A DNA stretch of 22,965 nt from Acidobacteria bacterium UBA7540 (GCA_002478145.1 DLMI01000097.1:8545-31509), one strand, 5' to 3'; counted from the first letter of the stretch, positions 15,513 through 22,129 are shown. Made by a program: numbers and translations. The notes: generated from the sequence alone by a model not told the origin.

Positions 15513-16167
15513 CCTCCGCCCAGAGGGACCCGTCCTCAAAATACTCCTTCTTCCAGATGGGCACGATTTCCTTCAGCCGGTCGATCGCCAATTGGCAAGC
15601 GCCAAAGGCGGCGCGCCGGTGAGCCGCAGTGACGATAATCGCCACACTGGTCTCACCAATTTCGAGCCGTCCCAGTCTGTGAATCATGCCGATGTGGTCA
15701 ATTTCAAATTTTCGCCTTGCTTCGCCACCGATCTCCTCCATTTTGCGCATGGCCATCGGTTCGTACGCCTCGTACTCGAGGTGAAGAGTTCTGCGCCCAC
15801 GCGAATTGTTCCGCACCACACCCTCGAAGACCACCACGGCGCCATCCTCAGATGCCTTCTGTTGGCGCACCAAATCCGCGGTGGGAATGGGAAAGCGGGT
15901 AAGCAAGTAGTAGTCCTTGCTCGAGCCGCCACTTACCGGAGGCAGGAACGCCACTTCATCTCCATCCTTCAGGGCTCTTGTTCCCTCCGCGATCTCTTGG
16001 TTCACGGCCAACAAGAGCACCTGCGAGAGGTCTTTCAAGCGAGGAAAGCGGGCTGCGTAACGGCCCCACAGGCCGTCCAGGTTCAGATCCTCGGGAATCT
16101 CCGTTTGCTCTTGTTGAAGCCCCGTCAGGTCTCGTGTAACACCAAAAAAAAGTACTTTGATCTTCAT
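15487..16167 (-). CDS. MoaD-MoaE fusion, molybdopterin synthase
   Basis: 226 aa. Residues 1-81 are a MoaD ubiquitin-like domain (MKIKVLFFGVTRDLTG, LLLAVNQEI, DGDEVAFLPPVSGG). Residues about 86-218 are MoaE (VFEGVVRNNSRGRRTLHLEYEAY, MIHRLGRLEIGETSVAIIV, AHRRAAFGAC, and the lysine-bearing VPIWKKEYF). Together they convert precursor Z (cPMP) to molybdopterin. MoaD acts through a C-terminal Gly-Gly thiocarboxylate; here GG is internal at 80-81 before SSKDYY, so cleavage after it, as reported for mycobacterial MoaX, would be needed. The last eight residues (GSGDREIG) and the stop are encoded by the octamer repeat. ATG 16167 is 31 nt after the epimerase stop. Confidence 0.88.
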   Translation of the reverse strand: MKIKVLFFGVTRDLTGLQQEQTEIPEDLNLDGLWGRYAARFPRLKDLSQVLLLAVNQEIAEGTRALKDGDEVAFLPPVSGGSSKDYYLLTRFPIPTADLVRQQKASEDGAVVVFEGVVRNNSRGRRTLHLEYEAYEPMAMRKMEEIGGEARRKFEIDHIGMIHRLGRLEIGETSVAIIVTAAHRRAAFGACQLAIDRLKEIVPIWKKEYFEDGSLWAEGSGDREIG

Positions 16168-16174
16168 GATAACC

Positions 16175-16180
16175 AGTATA
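16175..16180 (-). promoter_or_regulatory. Possible -10 box (TATACT) of the MoaD-MoaE gene, leaderless layout
   Basis: TATACT lies 7 nt before ATG 16167 with no ribosome-binding sequence between, so a transcript made from it would begin at or next to the start codon. No good -35 is seen. The gene could also simply be read through from the upstream epimerase. Confidence 0.3.
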
Positions 16181-16198
16181 CACGCCGGGAGCATACAA

Positions 16199-17098
16199 TT
16201 ACCCCCTGCGCAGCAAATGTCGCAACGCGCCCTCAAGTTCCGGAAAGCGGAATTGATACCCTGCGCTCAGTAGTCGTGCAGGTTCGATGCGAGCGCTGGC
16301 CAGGAGCAGTTCCTTCCCCATTTCGCCGAAAGCAAGGCGAACGACGAAGGCTGGCATGGGGAAGATGGCAGGGCGTCCGAGGACTCGGCCAAGCGTTTTG
16401 GTGAATACCAGATTGGTGACGGGGTTTGGAGCCACCGCGTTGACCGGACCGTTGAGCGTCTCGGCGGTTGTCGCGAATAAAATGATTTGCAGGAGGTCGT
16501 CAATTCCAATCCAGCTCATATATTGCTTTCCCGATCCAATCTTCCCACCCGCTCCCATCATGAAAGCCGGCAGCATTTTGGCAAGCCCTCCGCCCGCACG
16601 GCTCAGGATGAAACCAAACCTAAGGTTGACAACTCTAAGGCCACCCCCAGCGGCTGCCTTTGTCGCAGCTTCCCATTCCTGGCATACCTGAGAGAGAAAT
16701 GATGAGCCCGCTCCACTATCTTCCCTCAACACTTCATCGCCGCGGTCCCCGTAGTAACCACTGGCTGATGCCGCGACAAGCACTCGGGGTCGCTTTGCAA
16801 GCCTCGCCAGTGTTTCACACAGGAGGCGCGTGCCTTTGACTCTGCTCTCACGGATGGCAGTCTTTTTGGTGGCATTCCACCTGCCGGTGATGGGTTCTCC
16901 AGCGAGGTGGACCACCGCATCGAATCCTTCCAGCTTGGGCGCGTCAATATCCCCGGCAGCCGGGTTCCAGTACACCAGGGATTCTCCGCCCCGCGGCTTA
17001 AATCTCACTAAACAAGTCACGCGATGCCCACCTGTTGTGAGGACTGGAATGAGCGCTTGGCCGATCAACCCGCTTGCCCCGGTAACCAGGATATTCAT
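16199..17098 (-). CDS. TIGR01777-type NAD-dependent epimerase (YfcH-like)
   Basis: 299 aa, full length. Rossmann motif TGASGLIG (6-13), HLAGEPITGRW, the active-site YYG of ASASGYYGDRGDE, LRFGFILSRAGGGLAKMLP, and SWIGIDDLLQIILFA mark the extended SDR family with a C-terminal DUF1731 tail (RPAIFPMPAFVVRLAFGEMGKELLLASARIEPARLLSAGYQFRFPEL). The substrate of this family is not established; it is often described as a sugar-nucleotide epimerase or a cell-division-associated protein. GGAGGG lies about 7 nt before ATG 17098, so the start is firm. The MoaD-MoaE gene follows closely. Confidence 0.9.
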   Translation of the reverse strand: MNILVTGASGLIGQALIPVLTTGGHRVTCLVRFKPRGGESLVYWNPAAGDIDAPKLEGFDAVVHLAGEPITGRWNATKKTAIRESRVKGTRLLCETLARLAKRPRVLVAASASGYYGDRGDEVLREDSGAGSSFLSQVCQEWEAATKAAAGGGLRVVNLRFGFILSRAGGGLAKMLPAFMMGAGGKIGSGKQYMSWIGIDDLLQIILFATTAETLNGPVNAVAPNPVTNLVFTKTLGRVLGRPAIFPMPAFVVRLAFGEMGKELLLASARIEPARLLSAGYQFRFPELEGALRHLLRRG

Positions 17099-17123
17099 GG
17101 GCGGCCCTCCGTAAGAAGAACAG

Positions 17124-17275
17124 GTGTCGGGTGTCAGGTTTCAGGTGACCGGTGTCAAGTGCCACTTGCCTGGTGGCAGGCGCCCGGCTTCAGGTGCCCG
17201 CAGCTATCGGGACGTGGGTTCGCGACCACTGACCACTGACCACTGACCACTGACAACTGACTACTGACTATTGAC
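17124..17275. repeat. Two adjacent heptamer arrays (GTGTCAG type and GACCACT type)
   Basis: From 17124, eleven 7-mers run in register: GTGTCGG, GTGTCAG, GTTTCAG, GTGACCG, GTGTCAA, GTGCCAC, TTGCCTG, GTGGCAG, GCGCCCG, GCTTCAG, GTGCCCG. After a 23-bp break, a cleaner array starts at 17224: four exact GACCACT copies, then GACAACT, GACTACT, GACTATT. The two arrays fill most of the 185-bp gap between the epimerase and the small basic protein. Confidence 0.88.
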
Positions 17276-17283
17276 AGCCACGC

Positions 17284-17553
17284 TCAGCCTTCCACCCGGA
17301 TGCGTTTCAGTTCCGCCTCCGACCGACCGTCCTTGCGAAGCCATTCAATGGTCTCGTCGAGAACCGCGCGCATGGCCTCCAGGACTTCAATGGCGGCGTT
17401 GCGAAGGTGCTTTGTCGATCGGGTGCGCGGAGGTTTAAGTCTTCGAAGGAGTGGCGTCAATTCCCGCAACATCCACACGGCGCATGACGGAATTCCCGCG
17501 CTATCCGGCTCACGCCGGCGGCGGGCTCTCCGGTTTCGTTTCGCGTTGGGCAT
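17284..17553 (-). CDS. Small basic hypothetical protein overlapping the end of the ArsA-like gene
   Basis: 89 aa from ATG 17553, with GGAGG about 5 nt upstream, giving a firm start. It overlaps the 3' end of the upstream ArsA/Get3-like gene by 44 bp in another frame, suggesting translational coupling. The N-terminus is strongly basic (MPNAKRNRRARRRR). The C-terminal half looks helical and amphipathic (RNAAIEVLEAMRAVLDETIE, then WLRKDGRSEAELKRIRVEG), a possible coiled coil. I do not recognise the family. Tight overlap suggests a role together with the ATPase, for example as a partner or adaptor, but that is inference only. Confidence 0.7.
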   Translation of the reverse strand: MPNAKRNRRARRRREPDSAGIPSCAVWMLRELTPLLRRLKPPRTRSTKHLRNAAIEVLEAMRAVLDETIEWLRKDGRSEAELKRIRVEG

Positions 17554-18736
17554 TGTTCCTCCCGAGTACCACGATAAGTTCACCGTCCTTGACACGAGCG
17601 CTCAAAGGTTCGCAGTGGGCGATCCTTTGCGGCAACGCTACGTACCGCTTAATCCCTCCCACGCGGATGATGAGCTCGTCCATCTTCTTGTGAAGGTTAA
17701 TATCATCGCCTGTAACAAAAGGCAATTTGAGGTGAAGCTGGTAGTTTCCAGATACCTTGCGGAAACGGTAGGGCGACTCGTTGAAAAAGCGCTTGGCGGG
17801 GTCCTGGTCTCCATAGAGCGCTTTGCCCAGCCGTCTTAGCCTTTCTACGCCCAGAACCTCGTCCTCGAACAGGGGCACGCGCCAGACAGGCACGGGCGCG
17901 AAGAACTCCTCCACCGATTGTGTCCAACGCTCCTGGGTGTCCTTCCAGGAATTGAAAAACGTATCGCGGACCCTTTTCGGCAGAATCCGGTTCACGATGA
18001 CGGCATCAATAGTCAATCCGAAAAGGCAGAAATAGGTAAAGGCTCGTTGCGTTTCCTTGAGGACGACCTTTTCCGGGTTGGTGACCAGACGCACCGTGGT
18101 AATCTTCGGGTCGGCCATGAGCTGGTCGATCCCGGCCAGCTTGCGATGGAGCAGTTCCAGGTTCTCGAAGTAATCGTCCTTAGGGATGGGCACGCCGGCC
18201 ACCGTATTGAGCATCGGGCGCACCATCCCCGCCAAGCGCCGCTCCACCTTAAAGAGCTTGGACATGTACCACTCGAGTGTGGTTGGGATACTCACGAACC
18301 GCAACGATTCGCCGGTGGGAGCGCAATCCAGCAACATTACGTCGAAAGCCTTTTCGCGCACATACTGATTCACGTAAAGCAGCGAACTCACTTCTTCCAT
18401 GCCCGGAAAGATGGCAAGCTCTTCGGCCAATGTCTGCTCGAGCCCGGAGACATTCAAGAGGGCTGAAACGTAAGCATAAACAGAGTCCCAGTGGCGCGAA
18501 ATCTCCTCCTGGACGTCCACCTCCTGAATCCAGAGGTTTTTCGAGATATTCACGAGCTTCCCAGCCTCGTGATCCATCAATCGCTTTTCGAGGTCGAAGG
18601 CATCGCTTAAAGAATGGGCGGGATCGATAGACATCACGAGAGTCCGGTAACCGCGCCCGGCGAGTTCGAGACCGGTAGCAGCGGAGATGCTGGTCTTGCC
18701 CACTCCACCCTTTCCTGTGTATAGAATTATGCGCAT
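17510..18736 (-). CDS. ArsA/Get3-like ATPase with C-terminal alpha-crystallin-like domain
   Basis: 408 aa, single ATPase unit. It has the deviant Walker A TGKGGVGKTS (7-16), switch I region SIDPAHSLSD, switch II LLDCAPTGESLRF (about 134-146), and the nucleotide-side VTNPEK and NRILPKRV. The last ~85 residues (about 320-395: YRFRKVSGNYQLHLKLPFV, INLHKKMDELIIRVGG, then LIVVLGRN) look like the ArsA_HSP20 domain. Arsenite-pump ArsA has two ATPase halves, and no arsB/arsR/arsC is near, so arsenic export is unlikely. This architecture matches Get3d-type proteins of cyanobacteria and plants, linked to client-protein handling. GAGG lies 7 nt before ATG 18736. A proline-rich tail ends the protein. Confidence 0.85.
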   Translation of the reverse strand: MRIILYTGKGGVGKTSISAATGLELAGRGYRTLVMSIDPAHSLSDAFDLEKRLMDHEAGKLVNISKNLWIQEVDVQEEISRHWDSVYAYVSALLNVSGLEQTLAEELAIFPGMEEVSSLLYVNQYVREKAFDVMLLDCAPTGESLRFVSIPTTLEWYMSKLFKVERRLAGMVRPMLNTVAGVPIPKDDYFENLELLHRKLAGIDQLMADPKITTVRLVTNPEKVVLKETQRAFTYFCLFGLTIDAVIVNRILPKRVRDTFFNSWKDTQERWTQSVEEFFAPVPVWRVPLFEDEVLGVERLRRLGKALYGDQDPAKRFFNESPYRFRKVSGNYQLHLKLPFVTGDDINLHKKMDELIIRVGGIKRYVALPQRIAHCEPLSARVKDGELIVVLGRNNAQRETKPESPPPA

Positions 18737-18789
18737 GGCATTGCCTCGCGATCCGCCGCTGCCCCCTGGAATCAGCTTAGCATAAAGGC

Positions 18790-18964
18790 AGGATTCAGGA
18801 TTCGGGATTCAGGATTCGGTCCAATGAACACAGAACCGCCGATAAGGGTGAAGGGTAAAGGGTGAAGTGTGAAGTGTCCTTCATCGTTCGCCTTTTAAGA
18901 GATGGCGGAAATTCCTTTACCCCTTACCCTTTCTCTTTACCATAATCCTGAATCCTGAATCCTC
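18790..18964. repeat. Composite heptamer arrays in mirrored (inverted) order
   Basis: Left arm: AGGATTC, AGGATTC, GGGATTC, AGGATTC (18790-18817), then GGGTGAA, GGGTAAA, GGGTGAA, GTGTGAA, GTGTCCT (18846-18880). Right arm (about 18917-18964) holds reverse complements in reverse order: CCCCTTACCCTTTCTCTTTACC, then AATCCTG, AATCCTG, AATCCTC. The two repeat types therefore form a large imperfect inverted repeat between the divergent ArsA-like and receiver genes. Confidence 0.85.
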
Positions 18965-18990
18965 TCTTCGATTCCCGCTTGAATGCGGAA

Positions 18991-18996
18991 TATACT
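18991..18996 (+). promoter_or_regulatory. Possible -10 box (TATACT) of the receiver gene, leaderless layout
   Basis: TATACT is followed by exactly 6 nt (GTTTCC) and ATG 19003. No Shine-Dalgarno is present, so transcripts would start at the ATG. Only a weak -35 (TTCGAT, 18968-18973, 17-nt spacer) is seen. Confidence 0.4.
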
Positions 18997-19002
18997 GTTT
19001 CC

Positions 19003-19362
19003 ATGGCCAAGGTCTTGCTTGTCGGCAAGGACTGGCAAGCTCGGGCGCTACTTCGAGCGCAACTGATCGAGGAAGGCGCCAGCGTGGAGGCCTATGAGAC
19101 AGTTGAGGAAGCCTTGGCGCAGCTCGAATGCCGCTCTGTCCTTCCGGCGCTTCTCATTGCGGACATCTCCGCAAGCGACCACCCCTCGGCAGATATCGAG
19201 TCTTTGACGATCTGGGCGAGACGCATTCCCATCTGGATCATCGCGAGCCACACCTTGAGTGTGAAAGGCGGCCTCGAAGGGCGCGGCTTCGAGACGCTCC
19301 TCTTTCGGCCGGTGGACATGGGAAAACTCGTCCAACAAATCCGGCAGCGCCTCGAGACGTAG
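19003..19362 (+). CDS. Small stand-alone receiver-like protein, degenerate
   Basis: 119 aa, the size of a bare response-regulator receiver domain with no output domain. The fold pattern is clear: MAKVLLVGKDWQARALLRAQLIEEGASVEAY, then LLIADIS with Asp54 at the phospho-acceptor position, WIIASHT with Ser82, and LLFRPVDMGKLVQQI at the end. Two key positions differ from active receivers: the N-terminal acidic pair is Lys9-Asp10, and the invariant Lys before the conserved Pro is Arg102. It may be weakly phosphorylated or a pseudo-receiver. No histidine kinase is adjacent. ATG 19003 is preferred to a TTG at 18979. The gene stands alone between two repeat-rich gaps. Confidence 0.75.
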   Translation: MAKVLLVGKDWQARALLRAQLIEEGASVEAYETVEEALAQLECRSVLPALLIADISASDHPSADIESLTIWARRIPIWIIASHTLSVKGGLEGRGFETLLFRPVDMGKLVQQIRQRLET

Positions 19363-19395
19363 AACAGGCCGTGGAAGACGAGGCTGAGGATGAAT

Positions 19396-19679
19396 TGTCA
19401 TTCTGAGCGCAGGGCAGCGTAGGGATTTCCATTTTTCCCACGCATCCCACTCTTTTGAAGCGTTCTGCGCCAGCGACATCATTTTCCCATGTGTTTTCAT
19501 GTAGTTAGAAGAGTGCTGGTGACATATGGAAAAGCGTATGGGTGTGGCATGTTGCTACACTTTACGGTTCGCCCGCTTAATAGTACGCTACATAAGTAGC
19601 CGACTCTAGCCAGGCGCAAAAGACAACTGCGGACCCGCCGCGGCGGGTTCGCCGCGACAAGTCGGGGCTCAGAATGACA
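19396..19679. repeat. Possible 284-bp element bounded by TGTCATTCTGAG inverted repeats
   Basis: TGTCATTCTGAG (19396-19407) and its exact reverse complement CTCAGAATGACA (19668-19679) face each other. This string resembles the TGTCATTCTGAGCG repeats seen between genes in many environmental bacterial genomes. No open frame of note lies inside. It could be a MITE-like element or two independent repeats. Confidence 0.45.
19633..19648. repeat. Palindromic repeat ACCCGCCGCGGCGGGT
   Basis: A perfect 16-bp palindrome, same core as the copies at 7578 and 11280 (CCCGCC-NN-GGCGGG). Confidence 0.75.
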
Positions 19680-19826
19680 GGCGTTTCATGATGAGTCGGT
19701 CAGCATGAAGTTCTTCGGCCAAACCCCCGCCCTTCGGCAAGCTCAGGGCAAGCTTTACGCGGGAGCGACGACGATGATTTTCATCTCCATGGGTGGGCCG
19801 AAGGCCCATGTCCACTTAGCATGACA

Positions 19827-19859
19827 GAGGCCGCCCAGGGTGTGGCCAAGGGCGGCCTC
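19827..19859. terminator. Strong stem-loop after the agmatine deiminase gene
   Basis: GAGGCCGCCC (19827-19836) pairs perfectly with GGGCGGCCTC (19850-19859) around a 13-nt loop. It lies 63 bp beyond the agmatine deiminase stop in the direction of transcription. No T-run follows (TGTCATGC), so it may end or stabilise the mRNA without being a classic intrinsic terminator. Confidence 0.4.
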
Positions 19860-19890
19860 GGGAATCAGGCACCAAGAAACAAGCCTGCCA

Positions 19891-19925
19891 GTTTCCGATT
19901 TCTGATTTCCAGTTTCCGCTTTTTA
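19891..19925. repeat. Heptamer array, GTTTCCG / ATTTCTG type
   Basis: Five units in register: GTTTCCG, ATTTCTG, ATTTCCA, GTTTCCG, CTTTTTA. The array touches the 3' end of the agmatine deiminase gene. Confidence 0.75.
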
Positions 19926-21149
19926 CCTCGCTGGCTGTTCGTGAGTGAGACAGTGGAGGGTTCCGAGGCCCCAGACGAGGTCCACGGCGTGTATGCCGAT
20001 CACCGGACGGTCGCGAAAAAGTTCCGCGAGCGTGCCCAGGGCGATGCGGTCATTCGGATCGTTGAAGGTCGGGACCAGGACAGCGGCGTTTGAAATGTAG
20101 AAATTCGCATAGCTGGCGGGCAATCGTTGGCTGTCGAGGAAAAGCGGCCTTGGCATCGGCAACGCCACCACCTCGATGTGGGAGCCGTCTTCGAGGCGCA
20201 TGCCTTGCAATCGTTCGCGGTTTTGCTGTAGAGGCCGGTAATTGGCCTCGCTCGAATCACTCCCCTGGCAAAGCACGACAGTACGCGGGCCGACAAACCG
20301 GCACAAGTCGTCCACGTGGCCGTGGGTGTCGTCACCGGCGATGCCTTTTCCTAACCAGAGCACATTCTTGAGGCCGAGGTACTCGCGAAGCGCCTCCTCA
20401 GTCTCTTGACGGGTCAAGCCCGGATTGCGCACCTGGACTTCCGGGTCGAGCAGACACTCCTCGGTGGTCAGCAGCGTTCCGCGCCCGTTCCCATCAATGC
20501 TTCCACCCTCGAGCACGAGGTCGCGGCCCTTCACCTTAACCTGAAACAAACGGCAACCGAGTGCGCCCGCGGCAAGCGAAGCCACTTTATTATCTTTCTG
20601 CCAGTTCGGGTACTTCCCCCAGCCGTTAAAACCGAAATCAACAATGGCTACGTCCGGCCGTGGCGCATCGCGCTTCACAAAAATCGGGCCGAAATCGCGC
20701 GTCCAGCCGCGATTAGTTGGGAAGCGGAAGAATTCGACGCAGGAAAGGTCAACACCCACGCGTCTCAGAATTCGTCTCGCCTGTTCTTCGTGGGCTTTCG
20801 AATTCACCAGGATGCGCACCGTCTCAGCGGGAGCAATTTTGCGGACGATCTCACCGTAGACCCAGGGGATGGGAGTGAACTTGCCGGGCCAATCGCTGAG
20901 GTTGTGCGGCCACCCGATCCAGGTGGCTTCGTGCGGTTCCCATTCGGCGGGCAAGCGGAAGCCAAGCGCGGCAGGCGAGATTCCTCGCTGCGCTCCGTCG
21001 AAAGTCACGTCATTCCCGCGAAAGCGGGAATCCAGGCCCTTCCAGACTGACGTGGACCCCCGCTTGCGCGGGGGTGACGACAGCAGGCGATTTTCGTCTC
21101 TATGGGTGGGCGACACCCGGCTTGTCTTCCTTACTCCTCTTTGCGCCAC
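19923..21149 (-). CDS. aguA: Agmatine deiminase
   Basis: Longest frame 408 aa; the enzyme itself begins near residue 58 (PAALGFRLPAEWEPHEATWIGWPHN). Active-site motifs are complete: GWTRDFGPIF, WGKYPNWQKDN, VLEGGSIDGNG, GDDTHGHVDDLCRF, NPNDR-like DPNDR, and the nucleophile Cys400 in GTLHCLTHEQP. It converts agmatine to N-carbamoylputrescine and ammonia, feeding the amidase encoded just upstream. The start is unsettled: GTG 21149 overlaps the upstream gene by 19 bp, GTG 21116 has AGGAAG 9 nt before it, and GTG 21008 lies at the edge of a palindromic element that encodes residues about 24-47 of the long frame. I give the longest frame; the mature enzyme more likely starts at 21116 or 21008. Confidence 0.9.
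   Translation of the reverse strand: MAQRGVRKTSRVSPTHRDENRLLSSPPRKRGSTSVWKGLDSRFRGNDVTFDGAQRGISPAALGFRLPAEWEPHEATWIGWPHNLSDWPGKFTPIPWVYGEIVRKIAPAETVRILVNSKAHEEQARRILRRVGVDLSCVEFFRFPTNRGWTRDFGPIFVKRDAPRPDVAIVDFGFNGWGKYPNWQKDNKVASLAAGALGCRLFQVKVKGRDLVLEGGSIDGNGRGTLLTTEECLLDPEVQVRNPGLTRQETEEALREYLGLKNVLWLGKGIAGDDTHGHVDDLCRFVGPRTVVLCQGSDSSEANYRPLQQNRERLQGMRLEDGSHIEVVALPMPRPLFLDSQRLPASYANFYISNAAVLVPTFNDPNDRIALGTLAELFRDRPVIGIHAVDLVWGLGTLHCLTHEQPAR
21008..21079. repeat. 72-bp MITE-like palindromic element
   Basis: The left end (21008-21034, core ATTCCCGCGAAAGCGGGAAT) and right end (21053-21079, core CCCCCGCTTGCGCGGGGG) are inverted copies of each other, 22 of 27 positions matching, and each is itself a palindrome. 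This is a well-known dispersed intergenic repeat type of many bacterial genomes; read on the minus strand it gives the peptides PPRKRGS and SRFRGND. Here it lies inside the 5' part of the agmatine deiminase frame. Confidence 0.85.
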
Positions 21150-22048
21150 GTTTTCTCATCCAGAAATCGTTGAGTTATCCCTGCATAGGCATCGATCCGC
21201 CGGTCGCGGAAAAAGGGCCAGTTGCGCCGCGTCTCTTCGACGCGCGCCAGGTCAACTTCCGCAAGGACCAGCTCCTCTCGGTCCGTCGAAGCCTCTTTCA
21301 GCACCACCCCGAAGGGATCAGAGACGAATGAGGTGCCCCAGAATTCCAGCCCCGCTCCCTGCGGGTCAGTCGGCTTCTCAAAACCGACTCGGTTGACCGC
21401 CGCCACATACACCCCGTTGGCGATGGCGTGGCCGCGTTGGATCGTCCGCCAAGCATCACGCTGTGCGCCGCCGTGCTGCTCCTTCTCGTGCGGGTGCCAG
21501 CCAATCGCGGTGGGATAGAACAGAATGCTCGCGCCCTGAAGCGCCGCCAGACGCGCCGCTTCCGGATACCACTGGTCCCAGCAAATCAGAGTCGCGATGC
21601 GTCCCACGCGCGTGTCAAAGGCGCGGAAGCCAAGGTCGCCGGGCGTGAAGTAGAACTTTTCGTAATAGACCGGATCATCCGGTATGTGCATCTTCCGGTA
21701 GATTCCGGCTACCTCCCCATTCGCATCGATAATGGCAGCGCTGTTGTGATAAACGCCTGCGGCGCGCAGCTCGAAAACCGGCGCGATGACGACGACTTGC
21801 TTCTCTCTTGCTATTTTCCCCAGTGCTTCCGTGGTTGGGCCGGGCACGGGCTCAGCGAGGTCGAAGAGCGCGGCGTCTTCACGCTGGCAGAAGTATTGCG
21901 AACGGAACAGCTCCGGCAGGCAAATAACCTCGGCGCCTTGGTCCGCTGCCTCCTTGGCGCGCAACTCCGCCCGGCGCAAATTCTCCTGCGGGTCAGGCAA
22001 ACACGCCATCTGTATCAGGCCGATAGTGAATTTCCTTTGCATTTGCAT
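21131..22048 (-). CDS. aguB: N-carbamoylputrescine amidase
   Basis: 305 aa from ATG 22048. It is a nitrilase-superfamily amidase with the full Glu-Lys-Cys triad: Glu46 in CLPELF, Lys119 in YRKMHIPDDP, Cys156 in LICWDQWYPE. Subfamily signatures include FRSQYFCQ, EKFYFTPGD, PTAIGWHPHEK, and GGAQRDAWRTIQRGHAIANG. It hydrolyses N-carbamoylputrescine to putrescine, CO2 and ammonia. Its stop overlaps the start region of agmatine deiminase, and the AAAGAGGAG at its own last codons may serve as the ribosome site for that gene. The frame is open to TTG 22078, but neither start has a good Shine-Dalgarno; the ATG fits the family's usual length better. No arginine decarboxylase is in the window. Confidence 0.93.
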   Translation of the reverse strand: MQMQRKFTIGLIQMACLPDPQENLRRAELRAKEAADQGAEVICLPELFRSQYFCQREDAALFDLAEPVPGPTTEALGKIAREKQVVVIAPVFELRAAGVYHNSAAIIDANGEVAGIYRKMHIPDDPVYYEKFYFTPGDLGFRAFDTRVGRIATLICWDQWYPEAARLAALQGASILFYPTAIGWHPHEKEQHGGAQRDAWRTIQRGHAIANGVYVAAVNRVGFEKPTDPQGAGLEFWGTSFVSDPFGVVLKEASTDREELVLAEVDLARVEETRRNWPFFRDRRIDAYAGITQRFLDEKTWRKEE

Positions 22049-22100
22049 GAGCGTACACAAGTTCGATTGCTTTGCCAAGGAGTTGTGCGTGCGGCAATCT

Positions 22101-22128
22101 TGAATAGTGAATTATGAATAGTGAATTA
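22101..22128. repeat. Heptamer array, TGAATAG / TGAATTA
   Basis: Four units alternate exactly: TGAATAG, TGAATTA, TGAATAG, TGAATTA. It lies about 50 bp upstream of the aguB start codon, next to the palindromic element beginning at 22130. Confidence 0.8.
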
Positions 22129-22129
22129 A

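Larger units (their letters stand above)
19363..19922. other. Repeat-rich non-coding gap of 560 bp
   Basis: No gene is supported. It contains a 12-bp perfect inverted repeat (19396-19407 and 19668-19679), an ACCCGCC palindrome (19633-19648), a dispersed-type string CCCTTCGGCAAGCTCAGGGC (from 19729), a small palindrome TGGGCC-GAA-GGCCCA (19794-19808), a strong hairpin (19827-19859) and a heptamer array (19891-19925). Confidence 0.7.

Noticed and set aside
17124..17275. CRISPR-like array
   Set aside because: Units are 7 bp and contiguous with no unique spacers, and no cas gene is near.
17510..18736. Arsenite-efflux ATPase of an ars operon
   Set aside because: Only one ATPase unit, an alpha-crystallin-like tail, and no arsR, arsB, arsC or arsD nearby.
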